Source: Primorskyibacter flagellatus (GTDB lineage Bacteria > Pseudomonadota > Alphaproteobacteria > Rhodobacterales > Rhodobacteraceae). From it: 64,000 nt of DNA. The notes below the pieces were generated by a model that was not told the origin of the DNA, did no database searches, and saw nothing but the letters and a program-made list of their open reading frames with translations. A program made the position numbers and the translations under genes. Below are positions 26,145 through 35,120 of this stretch, piece by piece (within the stretch, counting starts at the first letter, position 1; the number at the start of each line of letters is the position of its first letter). The stretch spans positions 186,001 through 250,000 of the forward strand of contig NZ_FWYD01000004.1 of assembly GCF_900176485.1 (NCBI RefSeq), read 5' to 3'.

Positions 26145-27785
26145 TCAGTGCGCTTCGGTGCTCAAACCTTTCCAGATCGCCCAGCACATCATCAGCAGGA
26201 CAACCGTGAACGGAAGCCCCGTAGAGATCACCATGGATTGCAGTGACTTCAAGCCGCCTGCACTTAGCAGCAGCACAATGGCCACCGCGCCTTCGAAGAC
26301 ACACCAGAAAACACGCTGGGGCACAGGCGCGTCAACTTTACCGCCTGCCGTGATCGTATCAATCACCAGCGAGCCGGAATCCGACGACGTCACGAAGAAC
26401 ACAATCACCAGCACGATGCCGATCAGCGATGTGATCTGCACCAAGGGCAGTTGATCCAGCATTTTGAACAGCTTCAGTTCCAGCGCGGCCTCTTGAGCCA
26501 CGGTGTAACCGTCCGAGACCACCTGATCGATCGCAATGCCGCCGAAAACGCTCATCCACAACACGCAGACAAGGCTTGGGATCAGCAGCACGCAGATGAC
26601 GAATTCGCGCACGGTCCGGCCACGGCTGACGCGGGCGATGAACATGCCGACGAAGGGTGACCAGCTGATCCACCAAGCCCAGTAGAACGCGGTCCAGCCT
26701 TGGGTAAAGTTGACATCCTCGCGTCCCAGCGGGTTCGCCAGTTGAGGCAGATATTGCACATAGGCCACCAGGTAATCGACGAACCCGGTCAGCAACAGAA
26801 GCGTCGGACCGACCAGCAGCACGAAGATCAACAGGGCAATCGCCAGTCCCATGTTGATTTCCGACAGAACCTTCACGCCGCCATCCAGACCGCGCAACAC
26901 CGAAATCAGCGCCACTGCGGTGATCGCCGAGATCAGAATGACTTCGGTCGTGGATCCGGTGGGCACGCCGAACAGCTCGTTCAAACCGGCATTTGCCTGC
27001 GTCGCGCCAAAGCCCAGCGAGGTCGCCAGACCGAACAGCGTGGCAAAAACCGCCAGAGTGTCGATCACATGGCCCCACCAGCCCCAGACACGTTCGCCCA
27101 GGATCGGGTAGAACGCCGAGCGGATCGTCAGCGGCAGGCCCTTGTTATAGGAGAACAGCGCAAGGCTGAGCGCCACGACAGCGTAGATCGCCCAAGGATG
27201 CAGACCCCAGTGAAAGATCGTTGCGGCCATGCCCAGACGCACGGCCTCAACCTGATCACCTTCGGCACCTCCAAGTGGTGCCCAATCCGTGCGCACCCCG
27301 TCTTCGCCCATCGCAACTCCACCGAAGGAGCTGCTGAAATGGCTCATCGGCTCTGAGACACCGTAGAACATCAGGCCGATGCCCATGCCAGCGGCGAACA
27401 GCATCGCGAACCAGCCAATATAGCTGTAATCCGGCGTCGCGTCCGCGCCGCCCAAACGGACGCGGCCATATGGCGTGACGATCAACAGGAAGCAGAACAG
27501 AACGAATATGTTGGCGGCACCAATGAAAAACCAGTCGAAACTAGTCGTTACAGTGGTGAACAGCCAACTGAAAACCACGCCGGACTGCTCGGGCAATGCG
27601 AGCGTGTAAAACACGAAAAGCACGATGCTCAGGCCGGAAATCATGAAAACCGGGTTGTGAATATCAAAGCCGAACGGCCCAACCGAACCGTCAACATTAT
27701 CTTGTCCGATTTCATAATCGGTCTCAATCAAAGCAACCTCGCCTTCCGGCTCCGGTATGCCCTGATTTTCAGAATCGTCGGTCAT
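26145..27785 (-). CDS. BCCT family transporter (betaine/carnitine/choline type)
   Basis: A 546-residue inner-membrane transporter with about twelve helices and an acidic N-terminal tail. The family signature is clear in WTAFYWAWWISWSPFVGMF and IARVSRGRTVREF. BCCT carriers import quaternary ammonium compounds such as glycine betaine or choline, or DMSP in marine bacteria, often for osmoprotection. The substrate cannot be read from the sequence. A UspA gene lies 54 bp upstream on the same strand. Confidence 0.93.
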   Translation of the reverse strand: MTDDSENQGIPEPEGEVALIETDYEIGQDNVDGSVGPFGFDIHNPVFMISGLSIVLFVFYTLALPEQSGVVFSWLFTTVTTSFDWFFIGAANIFVLFCFLLIVTPYGRVRLGGADATPDYSYIGWFAMLFAAGMGIGLMFYGVSEPMSHFSSSFGGVAMGEDGVRTDWAPLGGAEGDQVEAVRLGMAATIFHWGLHPWAIYAVVALSLALFSYNKGLPLTIRSAFYPILGERVWGWWGHVIDTLAVFATLFGLATSLGFGATQANAGLNELFGVPTGSTTEVILISAITAVALISVLRGLDGGVKVLSEINMGLAIALLIFVLLVGPTLLLLTGFVDYLVAYVQYLPQLANPLGREDVNFTQGWTAFYWAWWISWSPFVGMFIARVSRGRTVREFVICVLLIPSLVCVLWMSVFGGIAIDQVVSDGYTVAQEAALELKLFKMLDQLPLVQITSLIGIVLVIVFFVTSSDSGSLVIDTITAGGKVDAPVPQRVFWCVFEGAVAIVLLLSAGGLKSLQSMVISTGLPFTVVLLMMCWAIWKGLSTEAH

Positions 27786-27839
27786 TTTTGACCCCCTGTT
27801 ACGTTACATCATTACACAGGTATTGCGCCCGCTCGATAA

Positions 27840-28256
27840 TTAGTCGCGTACCACCATGACAGAGGCATCGGCATGTCCGGCAATGGTCCCGCCATTGGAC
27901 GGCCAGATATAGTCAGTCAGGTTCGGGATATGGCTGGCCATGACCACCAGATCGGCGCGGGTCTCTTTCACCGCTTTCAGCAATGTCGGATCCAGATCGG
28001 TGGCCGGGTCATGGCTGATCATGGCATGTGCCTCGGCGGCGATCCCGTGCATTTCGGCCTGCGAGGCGGCAAATTCAGCCATTTTCTTTTTGAATTCCTC
28101 TGGTGAATGGGCGATCGAACTGGGCGTCGCGGCGGCGACACCAACATAGATCACCTTGGCTTTGTAATGGCGGGCCAGGTCAGCGGCACATTGCAGCGCT
28201 TTGCTCAGCCTGTCCTGATGCGCCAGATCCACAGGGATCATAATTGTGTTGAACAT
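27840..28256 (-). CDS. Universal stress protein (UspA family)
   Basis: A 138-residue cytosolic protein starting MFNTIMIPVDLAH and ending in the family tail GHADASVMVVRD. The ATP-binding G-2x-G-9x-G(S/T) loop is altered: the matching stretch reads ASHIPNLTDYIWPSNGGTIA, so nucleotide binding is uncertain. The ATG at 28256 follows GGAGGGAAGAG. It probably shares a transcript with the BCCT gene, which suggests a joint stress or osmotic role. Confidence 0.9.
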   Translation of the reverse strand: MFNTIMIPVDLAHQDRLSKALQCAADLARHYKAKVIYVGVAAATPSSIAHSPEEFKKKMAEFAASQAEMHGIAAEAHAMISHDPATDLDPTLLKAVKETRADLVVMASHIPNLTDYIWPSNGGTIAGHADASVMVVRD

Positions 28257-28652
28257 CTCTTCCCTCCTGTCGCGTGCTGTCGAAGGGCGGCAGCCCTTTT
28301 TTGCACATCTCATTTGGTTTCCAGGGGTGCCGCGGTGTCTCCGCCGACACGTCCACCTGCGGTTCAGCTTGGCGCGGAACCGTCTCGACCTGCCCCTCAG
28401 AGCGGCATTTGACACTTGCCAAGCGACACTCGGCGGCGCACCCGTATCGGCCTGAGCACCACGGTGCAACCCGATGTTATGTCATGCTACATGGTGCAAA
28501 GGCGTGTGGCGACAAGAAAACCGCCCGATTGACCATATGCCATTACCTTGCCCAGCAGAGCCGCCAGCCAGATCAATGCCGCGCCGCAACGTCATGGTGG
28601 TCAAAACCGCTTCGGTCATGGTGCCTACAGCCGGCTCAGCCCAAAGCGACGA
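28257..28652. other. Intergenic region between uspA-like and dinB-like genes
   Basis: No gene is supported. It holds AAGGGC-GGCA-GCCCTT plus Ts (28283-28302), terminator-like on the plus strand although no plus-strand gene precedes it; on the minus strand it would sit in the usp leader. Confidence 0.5.
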
Positions 28653-29168
28653 TCACAGCCAGGGACCGCTGTCGGGCATGAATGCCAGATCCGACACGGG
28701 TGCCGTCTCTTTTGCCGCGGTGACCATCCCGTGTACCTGCCCGCGATGATGTGTCTGGTGATTGAACATATGTGCCACGCACAGGCCTTTGGGTTTCGAG
28801 ACATCCGCCTTCAGCACACCCGAATGCCATTTCAATGCGCCTTTCAGGTCATCCGGTTTCAGCGCTTCCGCCCAGTGCAGAATGCGCCCGTCAGTGCGAA
28901 ACCGTTCCGCGCTCCACGCCGCAAGCGTTGGCTGAAACCTCGGGCTTTCGGGAACACCGCCCTTCGGTGCCTTGCCCCCATCCAGCCGCGCCATCCATAT
29001 CTGGTCTGCCCAAAGAAGATGGTTCACGGTCTCAAAGATGGACCGGAAGAACACGCCGCGATCCTGCCGAAGCGCCGCATCGGTCATACGTTCCAACGCA
29101 CCGCGCAGCTGGCGGTTCTGCCAAGCATTGTATCGTGCCATCGTCAGCACATAGTCCGGCGAAATCAT
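28653..29168 (-). CDS. DinB family protein
   Basis: A 171-residue four-helix-bundle protein of the DinB/YfiT type. The predicted metal ligands are visible: a His in ETVNHLLWAD and the C-terminal NHQTHHRGQVH motif. Members are metal-binding proteins, some acting as thiol-dependent transferases; the role here is unknown. I use the ATG at 29168 with GAGGT upstream; an in-frame GTG lies two codons earlier. Confidence 0.9.
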   Translation of the reverse strand: MISPDYVLTMARYNAWQNRQLRGALERMTDAALRQDRGVFFRSIFETVNHLLWADQIWMARLDGGKAPKGGVPESPRFQPTLAAWSAERFRTDGRILHWAEALKPDDLKGALKWHSGVLKADVSKPKGLCVAHMFNHQTHHRGQVHGMVTAAKETAPVSDLAFMPDSGPWL

Positions 29169-29350
29169 CCCCACCTCTTTTCATATGAAGGCGCGCTCAG
29201 GCAAGAAACGCGGTTCAGATTTTACACGCCGCCCCTGTCGCAGACCCAGTTTGCCGGATCGTGCGAACAAGTTGCAAGGAAAAACCCGGTAGCGACGCGA
29301 CAATCCGCGCCTGGTACAAATGAAATTTGCAAACTTTGCCCCCACCCCCT

Positions 29351-29378
29351 TTGCAGCCCCGTCAAAGCGCCCTATATT
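29351..29378 (+). promoter_or_regulatory. Promoter of ssrA
   Basis: TTGCAG (29351-29356), a 16-bp spacer and TATATT (29373-29378) form a good housekeeping-type promoter. Transcription would start near 29385, just at the first hairpin of the tmRNA precursor. Confidence 0.7.
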
Positions 29379-29383
29379 CATCT

Positions 29384-29716
29384 TGTTCCTTCGGGAACTA
29401 TGGACATAAACGCGCTCGTAATAAGCGGATCGGACCCGGGGGCGGTACCCGGCGGCTCCACCAAACATCCTTCATTTGGGGATCATGGGGCCGAAACAGG
29501 ATCGACGAACGTCTAAAGGGGTTATGCTTTGTCCCGGTGAGTTACCACCGTTATCGGTACAAATCGTACAGTTGCAAATGACAACCGTGCTCCGACAATG
29601 GCTCTGGCTGCGTAAGCAGTTCGAGTTTGTCGAACTTTAAGCCCTTGCGCCTAGCAGCGTAAGGCGGGGTTCGCAGGCACCTGGCAACAGAAGCCTGCAC
29701 TTAATTCCCCCGCCCC
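29384..29716 (+). ncRNA. ssrA: Transfer-messenger RNA, circularly permuted two-piece form
   Basis: The acceptor piece comes first: after hairpin GTTCC-TTCG-GGAAC it ends in the T-arm and CGGCTCCACCA (CCA end at 29463). A 23-nt linker follows, and then the coding piece begins at 29487 with GGGGCCGAAACAGG. GGGGCCG pairs with CGGCTCC (one G-U) to form the tRNA-like acceptor stem. The tag frame ends in TAA at 29615, and the 3' part folds with GGCGGGG/CCCCGCC around GCAGGC/GCCTGC. It rescues stalled ribosomes and tags the peptide for ClpXP. The permuted layout is the alphaproteobacterial form. Outer ends are estimates. Confidence 0.93.
29574..29615 (+). CDS. tmRNA tag peptide reading frame
   Basis: Thirteen codons give ANDNRAPTMALAA and then TAA, without a start codon because translation resumes here on a stalled ribosome. 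The AND start and the ALAA end match tmRNA degradation tags; LAA is the ClpX signal. Confidence 0.92.
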   Translation, partial: ANDNRAPTMALAA

Positions 29717-29912
29717 GCATAGTTGTCGTCGTTTACGCGTATCCCTGATGGTGTTGCCGCGTCCGCCTTTTTCGCCGTATGTCGGCAAATTTCGGCGGTG
29801 TTCGGCCGCCCTGTTCCGGCCTCGGCAGGACGGTGAAATTTTCACCCCGCACGGTCTTTTGTTTTCCGCCGGATCGCATATGCTGTCCGCGAATTTGCAG
29901 GGAAAGAGACAT

Positions 29913-30407
29913 ATGTCCGGCAGCATAGACTACGGAAATCTGATGCATCGCGCGATGCGGGGGCTGATCAAGGAAGTTCTGACCGATGTGGCCGCGGACG
30001 GGCTGCCGGGGGAACATCACTTTTTCATCACCTTCGACACGGGTCATCCGGATGTCCAGATCGCCGATTGGCTGTCCGACCGCTATCCCGGCGAGATGAC
30101 CGTGGTGATGCAGCATTGGTATGACAACCTGAAAGTGGGCGACGAGGGGTTCGGCGTCTCGCTGAATTTTGGCGACGCACCCGAGGCGCTGTTCATTCCC
30201 TACGACGCCATCAAGACCTTCGTCGATCCATCGGTTGAATTCGGTCTGCGATTCGAGAACCAGGACAGCGACGAGGACGAGGATGACGCCCATGGTCCCG
30301 AGATCGTCCGCGACGAAGGCTTGCCCTCGGAGGCCTCTTCGAAGGCTTCAAAAAAGGACGCGCCAAAAGACGCCGAGGTGGTCAGCCTCGACAGTTTCAG
30401 AAAATAG
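29913..30407 (+). CDS. sspB: SspB-type ClpXP adaptor
   Basis: A 164-residue protein. Residues 1-115 match alphaproteobacterial SspB (YGNLMHRAMRGLIKEVL, HHFFITFDTGHPDVQIADWL, and FIPYDAIKTFVDPSVEFGL). A flexible acidic linker follows, and then the C-terminal tail VVSLDSFRK, which corresponds to the ClpX-docking tail. It hands ssrA-tagged proteins to ClpXP. Its gene directly follows ssrA, so tag and adaptor are neighbours. The ATG at 29913 gives the family start; the upstream extension overlaps no homology. Confidence 0.92.
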   Translation: MSGSIDYGNLMHRAMRGLIKEVLTDVAADGLPGEHHFFITFDTGHPDVQIADWLSDRYPGEMTVVMQHWYDNLKVGDEGFGVSLNFGDAPEALFIPYDAIKTFVDPSVEFGLRFENQDSDEDEDDAHGPEIVRDEGLPSEASSKASKKDAPKDAEVVSLDSFRK

Positions 30408-30509
30408 CCGTCTGCGGTGCCCTGCCCTTGCCCTGCGCGCCTGTGGCAGATTGCGGATGGCAAGGATCGGCGCTAAACGGCATGCGATTGCATACGACAG
30501 GAGCGTTCC

Positions 30510-31904
30510 ATGGCCCAGACCCGCACCGAAACCGACAGCTTCGGCCCGCTTGAGGTTCCCTCAGACAAGTATTGGGGCGCACAGACCCAGCGCTCGATCA
30601 TCAACTTCCCGATTGGCTGGGAAAAGCAGCCCGTGCCGATCATTCGTGCCCTGGGTGTGGTGAAGCAGGCCTGCGCGATGGCGAATCTGGAACAGGGCGG
30701 GCTGGAGAAAAAAGTCGGGGATGCGATTGTCGCCGCCGCGGGCGAGGTGATCGACGGCAAGTTCGACGACAATTTCCCGCTCGTGGTCTGGCAAACCGGT
30801 TCCGGCACGCAGTCGAACATGAACGCCAACGAGGTGATCTCGAACCGGGCGATCGAGATGCTGGGCGGCGAGATGGGGTCAAAATCGCCCGTCCACCCCA
30901 ATGATCATTGCAACATGGGGCAATCGTCGAATGACACCTTCCCCACCGCGATGCATGTCGCCATCGGAATGCAGGCGCGCGACGTGCTGCTGCCGGGGCT
31001 GAAAAAACTGCATGCCGCACTGGCTGCGAAGTCCGAAGAGTTCAAGGACATCATCAAGATCGGTCGCACCCATACGCAGGACGCGACGCCGCTGACCCTG
31101 GGCCAGGAATTCGGCGGCTACGCGCATCAGGTGGCGCAGGGCATCAAGCGTGTCGAAATGTGCCTGCCCGACATTTATGAACTGGCCCAGGGCGGCACGG
31201 CCGTCGGGACCGGGCTCAACACCCGCAAGGGCTGGGCCGAAAAGGTCGCCGCCAACATGGCCGAAATCACCGGCCTGCCCTTCGTGACAGCCCCCAACAA
31301 GTTCGAGGCCCTCGCGGCGCATGACGCGATGGTGATGTTCTCGGGTGCGCTGAAAACCGTGGCGGCGTCGCTGTTCAAGATCGCGAATGACATGCGGCTT
31401 CTGGGATCTGGCCCCCGCTCCGGTCTGGGCGAGTTGATCCTGCCGGAAAACGAGCCCGGCTCGTCGATCATGCCGGGCAAGGTCAACCCCACGCAGGCAG
31501 AGGCGCTGACCATGGTCTGCGCGCATGTCATGGGCAATGACACCGCCGTGGGCATCGCCGGCTCGCAAGGCCACTTTGAGCTGAACGTCTACAACCCGAT
31601 GATGAGCTACAATGTCCTGCAATCCATGCAATTGCTTGGTGACAGCGCGTCTGCCTTCACCGACAATATGGTGGTCGGCACAAAGGCGAATGTAGAACGC
31701 ATCGAGAAGTTGATGAAAGAATCGCTGATGCTGGTGACGGCTCTTGCGCCCACCATCGGCTACGACAACGCCACCAAAGTCGCCAAGACCGCCCACAAGA
31801 ATGGCACCACTCTGAAAGAAGAGGCGATTGCCCTTGGCTTTGTCGATGAAGAAACCTTCGACCGCATTGTGCGTCCCGAAGATATGATCGGACCCAAAGA
31901 ATGA
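30510..31904 (+). CDS. fumC: Fumarate hydratase, class II
   Basis: A 464-residue TCA-cycle enzyme that hydrates fumarate to malate without a metal. It has [14 protein letters not shown], the TFPTAMH region and the superfamily signature [19 protein letters not shown] precedes the ATG. Its stop overlaps the next small gene by 4 bp (ATGA). Confidence 0.96.
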   Translation: MAQTRTETDSFGPLEVPSDKYWGAQTQRSIINFPIGWEKQPVPIIRALGVVKQACAMANLEQGGLEKKVGDAIVAAAGEVIDGKFDDNFPLVVWQTGSGTQSNMNANEVISNRAIEMLGGEMGSKSPVHPNDHCNMGQSSNDTFPTAMHVAIGMQARDVLLPGLKKLHAALAAKSEEFKDIIKIGRTHTQDATPLTLGQEFGGYAHQVAQGIKRVEMCLPDIYELAQGGTAVGTGLNTRKGWAEKVAANMAEITGLPFVTAPNKFEALAAHDAMVMFSGALKTVAASLFKIANDMRLLGSGPRSGLGELILPENEPGSSIMPGKVNPTQAEALTMVCAHVMGNDTAVGIAGSQGHFELNVYNPMMSYNVLQSMQLLGDSASAFTDNMVVGTKANVERIEKLMKESLMLVTALAPTIGYDNATKVAKTAHKNGTTLKEEAIALGFVDEETFDRIVRPEDMIGPKE

Positions 31905-32086
31905 GCAACCTGACGAACCTCAACAAGGCACGCAAGGACCGCAAGCGCGATTCCGAAAAGCGCGATGCCAATATGCATTCGGCAAAATTCGGGCGCAGCA
32001 AGGAAGACAAGCAGGCGATGGCCGCAAAGCTGGCCAAGGCTGCGAAATCGCTCGACGGGCATAAGGCCGACGACAAGGACGCATGA
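31901..32086 (+). CDS. Small basic protein, DUF4169 family
   Basis: A 61-residue, highly charged, Lys/Arg/Ala-rich protein ([16 protein letters not shown]) with FGRSKEDKQ in the middle. It resembles the alphaproteobacterial DUF4169 family, whose function is unknown. It overlaps fumC and the next gene by 4 bp at each end, so its translation is probably tied to both. Confidence 0.8.
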   Translation: MSNLTNLNKARKDRKRDSEKRDANMHSAKFGRSKEDKQAMAAKLAKAAKSLDGHKADDKDA

Positions 32087-32301
32087 GCGCCCGACCGGTC
32101 AAACGGTCCCTGACCCTGCGCGGCCACCGCACCAGTGTCTCGTTGGAGGATGCCTTCTGGCACGCCTTCCGCGAGATCGCCGTGGCCGAGTGCAAACCCC
32201 TGAACGTGCTGGCCGCCGAGATTGATGAAAAACGCGGGGTCGAGGCCGGATTGGCCTCTGCCATCCGGGTTTATGTCTTGGGCTACTACAAGACTCGCTA
32301 A
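32083..32301 (+). CDS. Ribbon-helix-helix domain protein
   Basis: A 72-residue protein. The pattern KRSLTLRGHRTSVSLEDAFW with a following helix and the end SAIRVYVLGYYK fits the RHH_4/COG4321-like ribbon-helix-helix family found in Alphaproteobacteria. Such folds usually bind DNA as dimers; the target is unknown, and the neighbouring basic protein could be a partner. It is the last gene of the fumC unit. Confidence 0.83.
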   Translation: MSARPVKRSLTLRGHRTSVSLEDAFWHAFREIAVAECKPLNVLAAEIDEKRGVEAGLASAIRVYVLGYYKTR

Positions 32302-32367
32302 CCGTGATCCGCCAACATGGCGACATGGCTCAGATCCAACATGTCTTTCTGCCAGAGGCATGGACGG

Positions 32368-33720
32368 TCAGACGCGCTCAACAACGCGCAATCGTATGCC
32401 ATCGCGGGACCGGACCGTCAGATGCGCAACCGGTTCCGGCATATCCACCACCGCCACCCTGAAATCCCGAAGCACCAGCGACAGAAGCAACGGTCCTTCG
32501 ATCATCGCGAAACCCGCCCCCGGACAGACACGCGCCCCGGCAGAGAACGGGATGAACGCCTCGCGGGCGCATTTCGTGCCATTCCGCGTCCCCCAGCGCG
32601 CCGGATCAAAGCCATCCGGATCGTCCCAAAGCCTCTCATGGCGATGCAAATGCCACGGGCTGATGACCATCTGAGCGCCCTTGGCAATGTCCCTGTCCCG
32701 GAACCGCTCTGGACAACTTGCCTCTCGCACCATCATCGGGACGGGTGGATAGAGCCGCAAAGCCTCTCGGAACACGTCCCGGCTGATCCGCAGCGCCGAC
32801 ATTTCCGAGAATGCGCCGGTTTCAAGCTGCCGCGCCTCCTGTGCCACCTGCTCTTGCCAGTCAGGGTAACGCGCCATCAAATACAGCGCCCATGCCAGCG
32901 CCGAGGCCGAGGTCTCGTGTCCCGCCAGAAAGAAGATCGCCACCTGATCGACCATTTCCCCGACCGAGAAAAGCTCTCCGGTGTCGGGATCCGGGGTTGT
33001 CATGATCTTGGTCGCCAGATCATCGGGGGCGGTGCCTACGTCAATCTCGGCGCGGCGCGCTTCGGTCAACTGGGTTATCAGCGCCCGGATCTTGCGCGCC
33101 GAGGCTTTGGTCCGGCGCGAGAAGAAGCGCGGCATCCAGCGCGGCAAGGGCACGAAGGCAGCAAGGTTCAGCAACGGCTGGCTGCATTGATAGGTGCGGA
33201 ACTCCCGGAACACGGCCTGCGCCATCCGGTCCTCGATCGGGATGGAAAACAGCGTGCGAAAGATCACATCCGCGGCGACATGGCTGGTGACTTCTTCGAT
33301 CTCGACGTCGCGCCCTGCCCGCAACCGCAGCCGTGCCACGGCCTGCTGTCCGGCGGCCCACATGGCAGGATAAGTGTCGCGCAATCGCCCGCCCTCGAAT
33401 GCCGGATCAATGATCCGCCGCTGCCGTTTCCAAGCTTCGCCAATGGTCAGAAACACGCTGTTGCCAAGCAGGGGCCGCAAGCCTTCGCTGATGCGGTCGG
33501 ATTTAGGAAAATCATCCGGCCGCTCTTTCAGGACGGCCTTCACCAAATCGGGTTGATTAAGCAGATAGGACCGGAAGAAGGGTGTGCGAAACTCTGCCAT
33601 CCACGCGCGGTACAGGCGTGCAGGCTGGGCCGAAAGAATATCCTGCCGAAACAGCCGCATATAACGCCACAGCGACACCTTGTCGGGCCGCGACGGGGGT
33701 TTGGGCGGCAGATCCCTCAT
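32368..33720 (-). CDS. Cytochrome P450
   Basis: A 450-residue soluble-type P450 without an obvious membrane anchor. It shows the oxygen-activating helix FFLAGHETSA, the ExxR motif in FREALRLYPP, the PERF-like block and the heme loop FSAGARVCPGAGFA with ligand Cys399. No ferredoxin or reductase gene is nearby, so electron partners are encoded elsewhere. Its ATG overlaps the stop of the upstream hydrolase gene by 4 bp, which suggests a shared pathway. The substrate is unknown. Confidence 0.93.
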   Translation of the reverse strand: MRDLPPKPPSRPDKVSLWRYMRLFRQDILSAQPARLYRAWMAEFRTPFFRSYLLNQPDLVKAVLKERPDDFPKSDRISEGLRPLLGNSVFLTIGEAWKRQRRIIDPAFEGGRLRDTYPAMWAAGQQAVARLRLRAGRDVEIEEVTSHVAADVIFRTLFSIPIEDRMAQAVFREFRTYQCSQPLLNLAAFVPLPRWMPRFFSRRTKASARKIRALITQLTEARRAEIDVGTAPDDLATKIMTTPDPDTGELFSVGEMVDQVAIFFLAGHETSASALAWALYLMARYPDWQEQVAQEARQLETGAFSEMSALRISRDVFREALRLYPPVPMMVREASCPERFRDRDIAKGAQMVISPWHLHRHERLWDDPDGFDPARWGTRNGTKCAREAFIPFSAGARVCPGAGFAMIEGPLLLSLVLRDFRVAVVDMPEPVAHLTVRSRDGIRLRVVERV

Positions 33721-34955
33721 GCCGCCATCGACGTGTATTTCGACACCGCTTTTTCCAATCGGGACTTTGACGGTGCGCGTCCAGCAAAGCGCGTGGCAAG
33801 GCTAAGCGGCCCCGCGGTGATCCGGAAATAGTCATAATCTCCGGGACGGTCGAAGGCGCAGAGATACTGAAAATGCAGACGAAAGAACCGCCAGCGCAGC
33901 TCTTTCCAGCGTTCGGGCGAAAGTGTCTGGGTAAAGGCCGCCGACAGGACCAAAGGCCAGCGCTTGTCCTCCGGTGCCACGCCCGATACGGCAACAGGAT
34001 CGCAAAGGGCGAAAGCACACCCATCGCCCGGTGCGGTCACGTCCACCCAGGTAAGTTCTTCCCGGGCTGACAGATAGTGCAGATCGGCGCGCAACTGATC
34101 GGCGCGCGGCAGGAAAGACACCATCGGCACCACTTGTCCCAATGACAGAAAGCCAAGCTTTGGCCCATTGGCACGGACCCCGCCCCGCCGGATAAGGTCC
34201 GCGAGGATCGACACGCCAAGATGCGCGCCGGAGGAATGCCCGACCACAAGCACCTCATCGAAATCTTGGGACAACGAGGCGGCAATCTCGTCGGTAAATT
34301 CGACCATCCGCGCCCGAAGCTCCGGCGAATTGGCGCCTCTGTGGAGGGCCGAATAGGCAAAATCATGCATCAGGTAATAGGCAAACAATTTGCCATCCTG
34401 CCGCCTGAACCATGCGATCACGCCGCAGGTCAGCCCGACCCCAGCAACAGCCGCAAAAGCGGCCCCGGACCATGCGGGCAAGAAGTCCAGAAGATTGATC
34501 AGAACATGATATGCGGCCCAACCCGCCAAGGCTGCCAGAAAAGCCTGCAATAGCAGAAACGCAACCGGGTAAAGCGCCGCGATCACCGGCCCCTTGCGCA
34601 GCCGCATCAGACGCCACAGCGCGCCAGATCCAATGTAGATCCATGCCGTGCGGACAAGCTGACCATATGTCGCCAGACTGCCCCGCGCCATTGACGCGCG
34701 CACGAGGTCCGACCAAACCAGAACCTTGACCTCTGCCAGAACTTCGCTGCCGTCGATCCGGCCTTGCACGCGCCAGCCGAAACGCCCTGCCCCGGTGCCA
34801 TCGCGCGGCAGCAACGCAATCTCGTAGCCGCTGATCGCGGCCTGAGCGGCACTCTCTTTGCGATACAACTCGCGGTATCGGCGGGGATGTATCGGATCGT
34901 AGCCGGGAATGTAGAAAACCCGACGCCGACGCACCTCTTGCCCTTCACTTGCCAT
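33717..34955 (-). CDS. Membrane-anchored alpha/beta-hydrolase-like protein
   Basis: A 412-residue protein with an N-terminal RRVFYIPGYDP block and two hydrophobic segments near residues 123-148 and 155-182. A C-terminal hydrolase-like part carries the nucleophile elbow VVGHSSGAH (Ser241). It could be an esterase or lipase at the inner membrane. I use the ATG at 34955 with GAGAG upstream; TTG at 34961 is in frame. It is translationally coupled to the P450. Confidence 0.72.
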   Translation of the reverse strand: MASEGQEVRRRRVFYIPGYDPIHPRRYRELYRKESAAQAAISGYEIALLPRDGTGAGRFGWRVQGRIDGSEVLAEVKVLVWSDLVRASMARGSLATYGQLVRTAWIYIGSGALWRLMRLRKGPVIAALYPVAFLLLQAFLAALAGWAAYHVLINLLDFLPAWSGAAFAAVAGVGLTCGVIAWFRRQDGKLFAYYLMHDFAYSALHRGANSPELRARMVEFTDEIAASLSQDFDEVLVVGHSSGAHLGVSILADLIRRGGVRANGPKLGFLSLGQVVPMVSFLPRADQLRADLHYLSAREELTWVDVTAPGDGCAFALCDPVAVSGVAPEDKRWPLVLSAAFTQTLSPERWKELRWRFFRLHFQYLCAFDRPGDYDYFRITAGPLSLATRFAGRAPSKSRLEKAVSKYTSMAA

Positions 34956-35120
34956 GCTCAACTCTCTTTTGAGGTCATGTTACATGAAGCGCGTAGCACA
35001 GGTAAGCTGTCTGGTCTTTCCGCGCCTGCAACGAGTACAAAATCACCATCAGGACGAATTCGCAGAGGTTTCAGGCCTGCGGTTGCCCGGCTCTATGGAC
35101 GCCAGGCCAGAACCAGTGCG

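Noticed and set aside
28283-28302. Terminator-like hairpin with T-run on the plus strand
   Set aside because: No plus-strand gene precedes it, so it is probably incidental or part of the usp leader.
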